This document shows, one piece after another, positions 1-8,895 of a DNA stretch of 64,000 nucleotides. Both the position numbers and the translations under genes were made by a program. A model generated the notes under the pieces. The model was not told the DNA's origin. It made no database searches and saw only the letters and a list, made by a program, of their open reading frames with translations. Where the stretch lies: NCBI GenBank assembly GCA_016200915.1, contig JACQDV010000020.1, positions 1-64,000 on the forward strand. The letters run 5' to 3'. Position 1 is the first letter of the stretch, and each line of letters starts with the position of its first letter. Source of the stretch: Sphingobacteriales bacterium (GTDB lineage: Bacteria; Bacteroidota; Bacteroidia; Chitinophagales; Chitinophagaceae).

Positions 1-87
1 AAGCGATATGTAAAATATCAGGAAGAAGAAGAACGCAGAGAGGAGGAAGATCAAAATGATTTCAAGCAGCCTGAACTTGGGTTTTAG
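1..87 (+). CDS. C-terminal end of an unidentified protein (cut by window edge)
   Basis: Frame 1 is open from the first base to a TAG at 85-87 and encodes a 28-residue tail that is strongly acidic and charged, with a run of Glu/Arg followed by a short PELGF end. The start lies outside the window. The tail has no recognisable domain, so no function is proposed. That it is a real gene end is supported by the two hairpins and the terminator that follow directly. Confidence 0.5.
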   Translation, partial: KRYVKYQEEEERREEEDQNDFKQPELGF

Positions 88-128
88 CCCTTTGGGCTAC
101 TTCTTCAAGCCACCGCCTTTGGCGGTGG
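85..128. repeat. Two adjacent perfect hairpins with TTT loops
   Basis: TAGCCC-TTT-GGGCTA (85-99) overlaps the stop codon of the preceding gene. CCACCGCC-TTT-GGCGGTGG (110-128) follows 10 bases later. Both stems are perfect and both loops are TTT. Neither is followed by a T-run, so they look more like a short palindromic intergenic repeat or mRNA 3'-end stabilisers than intrinsic terminators. Confidence 0.55.
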
Positions 129-163
129 TAATTGACTGGATTGAATTGATTTTGATGAAAATG

Positions 164-195
164 AAAAAGAGGTGTTCGTTTGAACATCTCTTTTT
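164..195. terminator. Bidirectional intrinsic terminator
   Basis: An A5-GAGGTGTTC stem pairs across a GTTT loop with GAACATCTC-T5, so the hairpin has an A-run on one side and a T-run on the other. It lies between the convergent ends of the unknown plus-strand gene and the DUF1080 gene and can serve both. Confidence 0.75.
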
Positions 196-216
196 ATTTA
201 TAGACTAATTATAAAA

Positions 217-1005
217 CTATAATGGTCTCACCCAAATATTTCTGAAACTGATTGGCTCACTTGGATCACCGTGATCCTGTAATTTAATTGAGCAGGCGCC
301 ATGTGCTTTGTAATACGGTTTTCCGATCCATACTGTTGTTCCATTTACTTCTGCATTGTTTTGTAATAATACGCCGTTATGTATAACAGTAACTCTTCCT
401 TTTGATTTAACCGATCCGTCTTCATTAAAACGTGGAGCAGTCCATATTACATCATAGGTTTGCCACTCACCCGGTTTTTTGCAGGCGTTTGCCAATGGAA
501 TTACCTGTTTATATACACTGCCTGTTTGGCCATTTACATAAGTCTTGTTATTGTAACAATCGAGTATCTGAATTTCATATCCCACATCACCGGGACCGGT
601 AGATGCTAAAAACAATCCGCTGTTACCTCTTGCCTGGCTGGAACCGGTAATGTTTGAAGGAATTTTCCACTCAAGGTGTATTTGATAATCTGTAAACTTT
701 TGTTTGGTTTCAATATTACCTGTTCCCTTTTTTACAGTGAAAGCTCCATCAGCAACTGTCCATCCGGCAGGAGCATTGGTATCTCTTACTGAACGCCATT
801 TGTCCAGGTTCTTTCCGTCAAAAAGTACAATGGCATCGGAAGGAGCATCTGCTGATGTATTACCGGGAGTAACGATAGGTGGTTCTGGTTTCCATATTTC
901 AGTCTTGGCTGCTTCTTTTACCAGACTATCCTGTTTACTGTTTTGTGCCTTACCGATTACAGAAGTTACGAGTGCAGCGGCGAGAATTACATATTGCTTT
1001 TTCAT
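217..1005 (-). CDS. DUF1080 (3-keto-disaccharide hydrolase-like) secreted protein
   Basis: A 262-residue protein with a clear N-terminal signal peptide (basic MKKQY start, hydrophobic core, cleavage around GKAQ). The rest is one DUF1080 / LamG-like beta-sandwich domain, recognised by the opening IVLFDGKNLDKW, the GNSGLFL segment and the ending ISFRNIWVRPL. Family members act in periplasmic or extracellular sugar metabolism, and some cleave 3-keto-glycosides. The substrate here is unknown. It is a single-gene unit bounded by terminators on both sides. The length is normal for the stand-alone form. Confidence 0.85.
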   Translation of the reverse strand: MKKQYVILAAALVTSVIGKAQNSKQDSLVKEAAKTEIWKPEPPIVTPGNTSADAPSDAIVLFDGKNLDKWRSVRDTNAPAGWTVADGAFTVKKGTGNIETKQKFTDYQIHLEWKIPSNITGSSQARGNSGLFLASTGPGDVGYEIQILDCYNNKTYVNGQTGSVYKQVIPLANACKKPGEWQTYDVIWTAPRFNEDGSVKSKGRVTVIHNGVLLQNNAEVNGTTVWIGKPYYKAHGACSIKLQDHGDPSEPISFRNIWVRPL

Positions 1006-1080
1006 GAGTGATTATTTATTAGTGATTATTACAGGATGCTAAAATTAGTTATTCGGTTTGATGTAATAGTGTTAACAGCA

Positions 1081-1115
1081 TAAAAAAAGCCCCGGTATAG
1101 ACATATCGGGACTTC
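1081..1115 (-). terminator. Terminator of the protease operon
   Basis: Read on the minus strand, an AAGTCCCGATAT stem pairs with ATACCGGGGCTT (one mismatch, one wobble) and runs into seven T residues. It lies just beyond the stop of the 1197-3422 gene. Confidence 0.7.
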
Positions 1116-1196
1116 GGTTAAGGAACTGATTAGTATTTTTAAAGTTCTTCCATCTGCTGATGTACGAACTCCGTATCCCTTTATTGAATGCGAGTT

Positions 1197-3422
1197 TTAG
1201 TTTTTAATAAATCTGCCTGTTGTCCAAACATGACCGTCAAATACCTGGATAGTATAAACATCAGCGCTAAGCAACGAAATATTTAATGAAACTATTTTTG
1301 TGGCATTTCCATATTTATTCTGTTGTTTAATAACACCTGCTCTATCAATGATTCTAATTTCTGAAATATCTCTTTTCTTTGTTTCATTTCCCTTTTCAAC
1401 AAGGCTTACTTGCATTGAACTGGTGGAAGGGTTGGGAGAGGTTACCACTAAAAGAGGGGAAATTCCACAAGCATCTGTACTCGTACAAGTAAAGCTGTAA
1501 TTGAGTCTTTGTGTTCCGCATGAATTTGTTACTGTGATAGTAAGCGTTATTGTTTGATTTAACCCGGAAAAATATATATTAACATCATTACCAGATTGGC
1601 CCCAGATAATTTCATTGGTATTAGCCGGCCCACTCCAGACAACTGTTGAACCTGACGGAATAGACATATTAGTGGCCACACTTAAACAAGTATTATTCGT
1701 TGCAGGGTTAAATCGTGATGTGGGTATAAGGGTTTGTGAATTGTTTGTTGGTGAATTATAGGTTCCGGTAGTATTTCCATAATTAATAGAAACCAGTTTA
1801 GATGTTGTATAAACCCTGGTTCTTCCTTTAGTGGGAGAAGTTAATGTTAAGGTTATCGTACCAGAAGGTAAACTGCTATTTGGAATGCCTGAAATACTTA
1901 CAGAAGATGTTCCCTGTCCGCTTATGATTTGAAGTCCACCCGTTACTGCCCATTGATAGTTTACTCCTAAAAGATTGGGCAATGTGCTAAACTGTGCCGG
2001 AGTTGTACAACCAATTAAATTAGGGCCATTAATTATTATATCTGTTAAGTTCAATAAACCTGTTGACTGCAAATTTTGAGCAGGTGATAACCATGTTTGT
2101 AAATTAGCTCCACTCCATGATCTATCAAACTTACCATACCTGTCTCCAAAGTCGGTATAATTACAACTGCTCCAGCCACTTCTTAATTGACCAACTATCT
2201 GCCCGTTTTCATTCATTAAAGCAGAGCCTGATGAACCTGGAGCAACTGTTCCAGAATAATAATGTGCAGTCCAATAATTATTATTCCATGACCATGTTCT
2301 TACGTTTTGTGTGCTTGTTATCCTCATATCTTGCCCATCGGGATGGTGGATTATAAATGATAAATTATTTGAAGGGCTCGCAGTTTGCCTGTTCCATCCT
2401 GCATAGTTTACAAGGTCTCCAATACCTGGAGCATTTATTAACTCAAGTAATACTACATCGCTATTCTTCCATGCGGCTTTTAAAGTTGCTCCTGAAAATT
2501 CAAGGAATTGATTATTGATACTGCCATTACATTGAGTACGCCAAAACTGAAATTGAAATGAAGCAAAAGCCAATGCTGCTACTTCCTCAGGGTCTATTAC
2601 CCCATTTCCTTTTGGTAATGGAAAGGGGGTTGGATTTACATCTAAACAATGAAAGGCTGTTAAAAAATAAGCCCGTCCGTTATTTAACTCATTATTTATA
2701 AGTGTTCCGGTACACTGATGCCCATTTGTATAAAACCTTGCTACAGCTCTGGCATAAACCATTTTTGAAGTTTGACAAATTACCTGTGGATCGCAATCAA
2801 TGGAAGCTACTCTTAGCCCCGTTCCACCGATTGTGCCAACATCATCTAGCTCTTGAAATCCCGCAATGATATTTTGAATTGAAATAACACTTTGTAAAGT
2901 TCCGAAATTATTAGGCTCAACTATGTAAATAATAATACCATTCCCTTTAAAGGATCCAATACCAACCGTATTTGAATTAGTAAAATGTACCTTTTTAATA
3001 GCGCTGTCTAATACTGTTCTTCCTTCATTAAATATATACATCTCAGAAGTGGTTGAAAGATTAAATTGATTAAATGATACCCCAATGTTAAGCGCATTTG
3101 GCACACTAATTCTAATGGTCCATACTTTACCAATAGAAGTACTTGTAATATTCCCGTCAGGCATAGTTATGTTGACAGGAATATTATCCCCATAGCGGTA
3201 CATCTTGTCGTCTTCGGTTGTAGAATCTTCATCTACAGGCGTGGGTGGTGGTGGTGGCACCGAAGGTGTGTAACTGTAGGTTTTGGTGTTAATAGTTGAA
3301 ACTTGTGAATACCCTGGTATTTGTGAGGCAATTGCTGAAGGGGTTGTTGATACTCTTAAAATTTGTGCATTTGCGAGTGATGCTATTGCAAATAGCATCA
3401 CCGATAAGATTGCTTTTTTCAT
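1197..3422 (-). CDS. Secreted trypsin-like (lysyl-endopeptidase type) serine protease with T9SS type A sorting domain
   Basis: A 741-residue protein with a signal peptide (cleavage near LANAQ), a Pro-rich/acidic linker at about 55-72 and a trypsin-fold protease at about 205-430. The triad can be read as His258 (LTAFHC), Asp322 (NSDVVLLEL) and Ser398 (PGSSGSAL). The GSSGS form of the nucleophile motif is that of lysyl endopeptidases. PKD/Ig-like regions follow. The last ~85 residues (LVVTSPNPS... to GRFIKN) form a type A sorting domain, so the enzyme is exported through T9SS and its tail removed. It heads a minus-strand unit in which the two small exported genes lie upstream. Substrate preference is inferred only from the motif type. 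Confidence 0.85.
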   Translation of the reverse strand: MKKAILSVMLFAIASLANAQILRVSTTPSAIASQIPGYSQVSTINTKTYSYTPSVPPPPPTPVDEDSTTEDDKMYRYGDNIPVNITMPDGNITSTSIGKVWTIRISVPNALNIGVSFNQFNLSTTSEMYIFNEGRTVLDSAIKKVHFTNSNTVGIGSFKGNGIIIYIVEPNNFGTLQSVISIQNIIAGFQELDDVGTIGGTGLRVASIDCDPQVICQTSKMVYARAVARFYTNGHQCTGTLINNELNNGRAYFLTAFHCLDVNPTPFPLPKGNGVIDPEEVAALAFASFQFQFWRTQCNGSINNQFLEFSGATLKAAWKNSDVVLLELINAPGIGDLVNYAGWNRQTASPSNNLSFIIHHPDGQDMRITSTQNVRTWSWNNNYWTAHYYSGTVAPGSSGSALMNENGQIVGQLRSGWSSCNYTDFGDRYGKFDRSWSGANLQTWLSPAQNLQSTGLLNLTDIIINGPNLIGCTTPAQFSTLPNLLGVNYQWAVTGGLQIISGQGTSSVSISGIPNSSLPSGTITLTLTSPTKGRTRVYTTSKLVSINYGNTTGTYNSPTNNSQTLIPTSRFNPATNNTCLSVATNMSIPSGSTVVWSGPANTNEIIWGQSGNDVNIYFSGLNQTITLTITVTNSCGTQRLNYSFTCTSTDACGISPLLVVTSPNPSTSSMQVSLVEKGNETKKRDISEIRIIDRAGVIKQQNKYGNATKIVSLNISLLSADVYTIQVFDGHVWTTGRFIKN

Positions 3423-3439
3423 ATATGTTTTTTTATTGG

Positions 3440-3853
3440 TTAACGAATCTCTCCCTGATTTAGAATCGTAAGTTCCTTTAGTTGATATATATCGGGATTT
3501 GTAACATTGCAGTTAGTTGTTGTTATTTTATTTGTTGAAATAATCTTATAATCAATTGATACTTTCAGGCCAACCGTTTTCAACGTAGTATAAAGTCCCA
3601 TTGTTTTTAAAACATTTGTGTAAGTAGTACCATTAAAAAGCAAAGTATCTCCAACTTGTGGGTTGCCTGAACCATATGTAAAATCAATTAACCAATAATC
3701 CTTGCTTTCATCAGTATTACAAGTTTCTTTTCCAATAACATATCCTTTAATATTTTTGTAATCAGGTACATAAGGCGGTTTATTACAATCGCTGCTTACC
3801 AACATAGCCAGGGCAATGATGCTAAACATAAATAGAAGAATCTTTTGTTGCAT
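3440..3853 (-). CDS. Small exported protein, paralogue of its upstream neighbour
   Basis: A 137-residue protein of unrecognised family. It begins with a hydrophobic export signal ending VSSDCNKPPY, where the Cys could be lipidated, although Asp at -1 is unusual for a lipobox. The body carries the shared blocks GYVIGKETCNTD, YWLIDF, VGDTLLFNGTTYTNVLK and VSIDYK, all present in the next gene (3871-4284), so the pair is a tandem duplication. It lies 17 bp from the protease gene on the same strand, which suggests co-transcription. A role linked to the protease (chaperone, inhibitor) is possible but not shown. Confidence 0.7.
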   Translation of the reverse strand: MQQKILLFMFSIIALAMLVSSDCNKPPYVPDYKNIKGYVIGKETCNTDESKDYWLIDFTYGSGNPQVGDTLLFNGTTYTNVLKTMGLYTTLKTVGLKVSIDYKIISTNKITTTNCNVTNPDIYQLKELTILNQGEIR

Positions 3854-3870
3854 AAAATGAATTTTATTGG

Positions 3871-4284
3871 TTACCGAATCTCGAATTGGTTAATACTAAA
3901 TAGTTCCCTGAGCGGATACGTAACAGGTGATGTTATTGTGCAGCCGGTTGTTATTACTTTATTACTGGTTATTGTTTTATAATCTATTGAAACACGCATA
4001 CCTATTTGTTTTAATCCTGTAGCAAGGCCCTTTACTTTTAATACATTAGTATAGGTAGTTCCATTTAAAATTAATGTGTCTCCAACATGAGGTGTATTTG
4101 GGTAAACAGTAAAATCTAACAGCCAGTAATCTTGTGTATCGTCGGTATTACAGGTTTCTTTGCCTATAACAAATCCCCCTATATTGTCGTAGGGGAGTAA
4201 GTATGGGTCCCTGTTACAATTACTGCTAACTAAAAATGTAAAGAGAATAAAAACCGCAACCAATGAAAAGATGTTTTGTCGCAT
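3871..4284 (-). CDS. Small exported protein, tandem paralogue
   Basis: The same family as 3440-3853, with matching GKETCNTD, DYWLLDF, VGDTLILNGTTYTNVLK and VSIDYK blocks and a C-terminal QFEIR. I place the start at the ATG at 4284 (MRQNIF), which gives 137 residues and matches the paralogue. The upstream extension to 4329 is not needed. The N-terminus is a hydrophobic export signal ending VSSNCNRDPY, again an atypical lipobox (Asn at -1). First gene of the likely three-gene unit that ends with the protease. Function unknown. Confidence 0.7.
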   Translation of the reverse strand: MRQNIFSLVAVFILFTFLVSSNCNRDPYLLPYDNIGGFVIGKETCNTDDTQDYWLLDFTVYPNTPHVGDTLILNGTTYTNVLKVKGLATGLKQIGMRVSIDYKTITSNKVITTGCTITSPVTYPLRELFSINQFEIR

Positions 4285-4511
4285 ATAAAAGATTTTATTG
4301 TCTGCTATTTTATGCCTCGTAAGGAGCAATTTATTTTATATCTATGCCGGGGAAGATGCAGGTTTGCTAATACAAAAACTGCAAGCGGGGTAGTAATTAT
4401 TCATGATAAAATTATTTGGTTTAAAATATATTACCTGTAAGCTAAGACTACTTTTTGAAAACAAATCAATTAAAAATAAAATTTTAAGAAGCTAAGTATT
4501 ACTATATAATT

Positions 4512-4541
4512 AAAAAAAATCCCACCAATAGTGGCAGGGTT
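4512..4541 (-). terminator. lysS terminator
   Basis: On the minus strand an imperfect stem (AACCCTGCCA / TGGTGGGATT, CTAT loop) is followed by eight T residues, just downstream of the lysS stop. Confidence 0.6.
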
Positions 4542-4561
4542 CATTTTATTTATGAAAAAAA

Positions 4562-6106
4562 TTATGCTTGTTCGAAATCTTCTTCTTCATTCCATTTCTC
4601 CGGCCTCATCTGCGGAAACAATAATACATCCTGTATAGAAGGTTGATTGGTCATCAGCATACACAAACGATCAATACCAATACCTATACCGGATGTTGGC
4701 GGCATACCATATTCCAGTGCACGGAGAAAATCATAATCAATAAACATTGCTTCATCATCCCCTCTCTCCATCAGCTTCACCTGTTCTTCAAAACGTTCTC
4801 TTTGATCTACCGGGTCGTTTAATTCACTGTAAGCATTGGCTACTTCTTTTCCATTGATCATTAACTCAAAACGTTCTACCAATCCCACCGTATCACGATG
4901 TTTCTTGGTAAGTGGACTCATCTCCACCGGGTAATCAATAATGAAAGTAGGCTGTACATAGCTGGCTTCGCATTTCTCACTGAATATTTCATCAATCAGC
5001 TTTCCTTTGCCCATGCTGGCTTCTGTATGAATATTGAGCTGTTTGCATACATCACGAAGATGTGCTTCATCCATTTTACTTACATCTATACCTGTATGCT
5101 CTTTTATCGCATCAAAAATAGTAATGCGTTTAAACGGCGCTTTAAAGCTGATAGTTTTATCACCAACCATTACATCTGTTGTACCATTGGTAGCAATGGC
5201 AACTTTCTCCAATAACTGTTCTGTTGTTTCCATCATCCAAAAATAATCTTTGTATGCAGTGTACCATTCCAAAATGGTAAACTCAGGATTATGTGTCCGG
5301 TCCATTCCTTCGTTGCGGAAGTTGCGGCTGAATTCATAAACCCAATCAAACCCACCAACGATCAAACGTTTTAAATATAATTCGTTGGCGATACGCAAAT
5401 AGAATGGAACATCCAATGCATTATGATGTGTAATGAATGGTCTTGCTGCTGCACCACCGGGAATTGCCTGTAATACCGGCGTATCAACTTCCAATGCTCC
5501 ACGATCATTTAAAAAATCACGGATGGTGTTGATCATCCTGGTACGCTTTACAAAAACATCTCTCACTTGTGGATTGATGATGAGATCTGCATAACGCTGA
5601 CGGTATTTGAATTCAGGATCAGTTACTGCATCAAATGTTTGTCCTTCCACTTCTTTAACTACCGGTAATGGTTTTAAAGATTTAGTAAGCAACGTAAGTT
5701 CAGAAACATGAATAGAAGTTTCACCTGTTTTAGTAGTGAATACATAACCACGGATACCAATGATATCACCAATATCTAATAATTTCTTCCATACAATATC
5801 ATATAAAGATTTATCCTCACCGGGACAAAGATCATCTCTCTTAATATACAATTGTATTCTTCCGCCACCATCCTGTATCACTGCAAAGCAAGCTTTACCC
5901 ATATCACGGATGCTCATGATACGACCAGCTACACATACATTTGCAAAGTCGGCTTTATTTTCTTCTCCTTTAAACTGTTGCTTTATTTCATTGGAATGAT
6001 GGGTTACGGGATATAATGCTGCGGGATAGGGTTCAACACCCATAATAATCAGCTCGGCTAATTTTTCCCGGCGAATGCGCTCCTGTTCTGATAAATGCTG
6101 ACTCAT
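4562..6106 (-). CDS. lysS: Lysyl-tRNA synthetase (class II)
   Basis: About 514 residues, the usual LysS length. It charges tRNA-Lys with lysine in the cytoplasm. An OB-fold anticodon-binding domain (about 55-165) precedes the class II catalytic core. Motif 2 is seen in FRNEGMDRTHNPEFT, and motif 3 in GIGIGIDRLCML near the C-terminus. PGGAAARPF and EFTILEWY are typical LysRS segments. I chose the ATG at 6106 (MSQHLSEQE), which aligns with family starts. The TTG seven codons upstream would add a non-family leader. Monocistronic with its own terminator. Confidence 0.96.
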   Translation of the reverse strand: MSQHLSEQERIRREKLAELIIMGVEPYPAALYPVTHHSNEIKQQFKGEENKADFANVCVAGRIMSIRDMGKACFAVIQDGGGRIQLYIKRDDLCPGEDKSLYDIVWKKLLDIGDIIGIRGYVFTTKTGETSIHVSELTLLTKSLKPLPVVKEVEGQTFDAVTDPEFKYRQRYADLIINPQVRDVFVKRTRMINTIRDFLNDRGALEVDTPVLQAIPGGAAARPFITHHNALDVPFYLRIANELYLKRLIVGGFDWVYEFSRNFRNEGMDRTHNPEFTILEWYTAYKDYFWMMETTEQLLEKVAIATNGTTDVMVGDKTISFKAPFKRITIFDAIKEHTGIDVSKMDEAHLRDVCKQLNIHTEASMGKGKLIDEIFSEKCEASYVQPTFIIDYPVEMSPLTKKHRDTVGLVERFELMINGKEVANAYSELNDPVDQRERFEEQVKLMERGDDEAMFIDYDFLRALEYGMPPTSGIGIGIDRLCMLMTNQPSIQDVLLFPQMRPEKWNEEEDFEQA

Positions 6107-6197
6107 TCTCTTTGTGGTTAAATTCAATTAAGCCGCAAAGGTAATTGTTGAGAGGGAGATGAGCAAAGAAGCAAAGACTTGTTTATTACACTAAAAT

Positions 6198-7232
6198 TTA
6201 CTGACTAAAAAAAGCTTGCACCGCTTTATATCCATTGGAAAACAATGCATCTTTTTCATTTTCGGATGTTTTACGGATGCGGCTGGAAATATCACCATAA
6301 CTGATATAAATGGTTCGTCCTTTTTCATTTTCCAAACCAGGAGATTTTCGATTCAGCGTTTCCATCATCAGGTTTGTGAAAGCAATTAAATAATCGTTGA
6401 GTGATTTTATTTTATAGGGAGGAATAGTTGTTGAACTATGATGGAAAGAGTCAATTTGCTGTGGTCTTTCTAATTTTAAACCAAGCGTAGCTTTATTAAA
6501 TTTTAACTGATCGCACCACAACGGGTTGCTACCATTTAAACAAGTATCAAAAATGCCGATTGGATAATTAGCAATTAAACCACCATCCACATACAATTGG
6601 TATTCTTTTCCTTCAACGAGCTCTTCGGGTTCACGTCCTGTACTATCAATATAAACCGGATCAAAGTATATAGGGATTGAACCACTGATCCGAACGGCCG
6701 TTTTTAAATACATGCCTGGCGTTGATTCAAAAGAAAATACTTCAACTACTTGCTTTGAAACATTTGTACCGGTACAATAAAGATCTTTGAATGACTTATC
6801 TTTTAAATGCAGTTCGTGAAGTTCTGTAAACGTAGTATTGGCGTTTCCTGTTTTAGCCGCAATTATTTCTTCCAGCCATTTTGATAAGTACCTGCCATGA
6901 TACATTCCGTAATCTCTTTTTAACCGGGTGTACTTTCCAATGAAACCACCTCTGCCATCGTTGAAGTCTTCCAGATCAAGATTCCTCATTATAGAATCTA
7001 TTTCCTTTGGTGAATAATTTAAACTCACCATCAATGCTGCAATGGCTCCGGCTGAGGTACCACCTGTTTTTTCAATATTATTTAATATTCCTTTTTCTTC
7101 CAATGCTTTTAATGCACCTGCATAAGCTAGTCCACGTATGCCACCTCCTTCAAAAACAAGGTTAGTATAAATTGTTTGCTGTGCTATACTTATTAAAGGT
7201 AAAACCAGCGCCAGCAGTAAAAGTTTTTTCAT
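6198..7232 (-). CDS. Patatin-like phospholipase, exported
   Basis: A 344-residue protein with a signal peptide (cleavage near SIAQQ). The patatin domain begins at once: the oxyanion loop GGGIRG, the nucleophile elbow GTSAGA and the catalytic Asp in VDGGLIANYP are all present, so the Ser/Asp dyad is intact. Patatins hydrolyse acyl chains from (phospho)lipids. The signal peptide suggests periplasmic action. A substrate cannot be inferred. A stand-alone gene between lysS and the Uma2 gene. Confidence 0.9.
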   Translation of the reverse strand: MKKLLLLALVLPLISIAQQTIYTNLVFEGGGIRGLAYAGALKALEEKGILNNIEKTGGTSAGAIAALMVSLNYSPKEIDSIMRNLDLEDFNDGRGGFIGKYTRLKRDYGMYHGRYLSKWLEEIIAAKTGNANTTFTELHELHLKDKSFKDLYCTGTNVSKQVVEVFSFESTPGMYLKTAVRISGSIPIYFDPVYIDSTGREPEELVEGKEYQLYVDGGLIANYPIGIFDTCLNGSNPLWCDQLKFNKATLGLKLERPQQIDSFHHSSTTIPPYKIKSLNDYLIAFTNLMMETLNRKSPGLENEKGRTIYISYGDISSRIRKTSENEKDALFSNGYKAVQAFFSQ

Positions 7233-7392
7233 TTACTGAAAATAGAAATTTAACCGAAAGGGGTTTGTTAATTTTTCTGCACCGGCTTTACTTTATCAAA
7301 CCAGCGGTACTAATCTCTCCGGTAATTTTCATATAGCCGTTTATCAGCAGTAAGTGCGAAGTATTATTGTTTTTTATAAACCGGTAAGCTTT

Positions 7393-7941
7393 CTATTCCC
7401 ACATATTATTCAGCGCCACCTCAATGGAACAATCTTTATCCAGTATAAATGTAAAAGGACTGGTTGGGGAAAATTTTTCTTTTACATACTTGCCGCTGCT
7501 ATTAAGATGGTAAATTTCAATTTCATTTATTTCCACATCAACAATAAGGTAGTACGGTATTTTTTGTCCTTCATAAATAAAAAGTTTATTATTACGGTCT
7601 TTTAATGCGGTTGAAGGGGAAAGGATTTCCACCACAAGAGAGGCGGCAAAATCAAGAAATGGTTTTTCAATTTCTTTGCAAACTATTACAGCATCGGGTT
7701 GAAGCACCGTGTCTTCAGCAACCTTAATATCAATAAAATCATACACTTTGCAGTGTTTGCAGCCGGATTTTTTAATAGCATCTTTTAATTCATACTTAAT
7801 ATTAGCGCTTATCCACTGATGCCTTGGCGATGGGGCAGGACTCATGGCATAAGGGATCCCTTCAATTAATTCCCAGCGGCCCTCCCACTTGCAATAATCA
7901 TCATACGTATAATGTGGTAATATTTTTACAGGAGATGACAT
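7393..7941 (-). CDS. Uma2-family (DUF820) putative restriction-endonuclease-like protein
   Basis: A 182-residue protein with the Uma2 layout: YDDYCKWEGRWELIEGIPYAMSP at the N-terminus, then DFIDIKV, LQPDAVIV and LVVEILSPST, which supply the Asp and Glu of the PD-(D/E)XK-like fold, then IPYYLIVD. The family is widespread, often multicopy, and of unproven function despite its nuclease fold. It lies 17 bp downstream of the flavin-reductase gene on the same strand. Confidence 0.85.
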   Translation of the reverse strand: MSSPVKILPHYTYDDYCKWEGRWELIEGIPYAMSPAPSPRHQWISANIKYELKDAIKKSGCKHCKVYDFIDIKVAEDTVLQPDAVIVCKEIEKPFLDFAASLVVEILSPSTALKDRNNKLFIYEGQKIPYYLIVDVEINEIEIYHLNSSGKYVKEKFSPTSPFTFILDKDCSIEVALNNMWE

Positions 7942-7958
7942 ATAGTAAAGTTAGCAAT

Positions 7959-8843
7959 TTAATTATCCGCCAGCAATACCTGCCAGGCTTCCTCTACTTT
8001 ACCGGCATCTAATAATTTCTTTGCGTATGTATGCAGTTCTTTATCCATTTCCTCCGGATTAGTGTTGAAGTACTGAACTATTTCTTTTAAATGAGCATCA
8101 TCAAACGAAGGGTCAATCACCGGCATTTCATGTACATTTCCCAGTTGCCCCAAATTATTACCGGTTAATATCCTACTGTTAAGGATGCTTTGCGGCAATG
8201 CATCTACTCCTATTCCCAATTGTACATTTGGTTTGGCTACCTGGAACAAATTTGTTTCATCTGTTTTGCAATACCAGTCACCACCCAATCTTGCTATATG
8301 ATGCAGTTTAGTTTGTTCGATCATAGATTGATCGGCGTTTAATATTTCATCCTTTACATGCATGCGCAACACTTCACAGATAACGAGGTTACCCGAACCA
8401 CCCACTTCACCCAATGGTTTTACTTCAATTATTTTACATTCCAACTGCACTTTGCTTTCTTTAACCCGTGGCGGTTTAACTAATATTGAAGGTTCTTCTG
8501 TAAATCCTGCTTTAATAAATTCATTTACTCCTTTGGGATATTCACAACTGGCAAGACTCATCTGTTGTATCATATCATAATCACAGATATTAATTACCAC
8601 TTCAGGAACTTCCAGTATATTTTGTAAAGTATGTTTAGTTGTATTATCTCTTAATCGCCTGGATGGAGAAAAAACAACAATAGGCGGAGTAGTAGAAAAC
8701 AAATTAAAAAAACTGAAGGGACTTAGATTCACCGTTCCATCTTTATCTATTGTAGAAGCAAAACAAACAGGCCGTGGACCAATGGAATATTGCAGCCAGT
8801 TTTGGCGTTGTATGGGTGTTATATCTTTTAAATCAATTATCAT
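7959..8843 (-). CDS. Flavin reductase family (FMN-binding split-barrel) protein
   Basis: A 294-residue protein starting IDLKDI. The N-terminal ~200 residues form a DIM6/NTAB flavin-reductase split barrel, with GPRPVCFASTIDKDGTVNLSPFSFF, FSPSRRLRDNTTKHTL and VCEVLRMHV. The C-terminal ~80 residues are helical. The family binds FMN and reduces it or uses it as cofactor. In related genomes such genes often sit beside an FAH-family hydrolase in aromatic amino acid breakdown. Here the FAH gene is the next catabolic gene upstream, separated only by the GxxExxY unit, which looks inserted between them. Confidence 0.85.
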   Translation of the reverse strand: MIIDLKDITPIQRQNWLQYSIGPRPVCFASTIDKDGTVNLSPFSFFNLFSTTPPIVVFSPSRRLRDNTTKHTLQNILEVPEVVINICDYDMIQQMSLASCEYPKGVNEFIKAGFTEEPSILVKPPRVKESKVQLECKIIEVKPLGEVGGSGNLVICEVLRMHVKDEILNADQSMIEQTKLHHIARLGGDWYCKTDETNLFQVAKPNVQLGIGVDALPQSILNSRILTGNNLGQLGNVHEMPVIDPSFDDAHLKEIVQYFNTNPEEMDKELHTYAKKLLDAGKVEEAWQVLLADN

Positions 8844-8895
8844 TTTATATATTTTTCATTTGACGGATAAAAACTGTTTGAATAATATTCCTTTT

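Noticed and set aside
4898..5246. Plus-strand ORFs inside lysS
   Set aside because: Shadows of a conserved essential gene, with no independent support.
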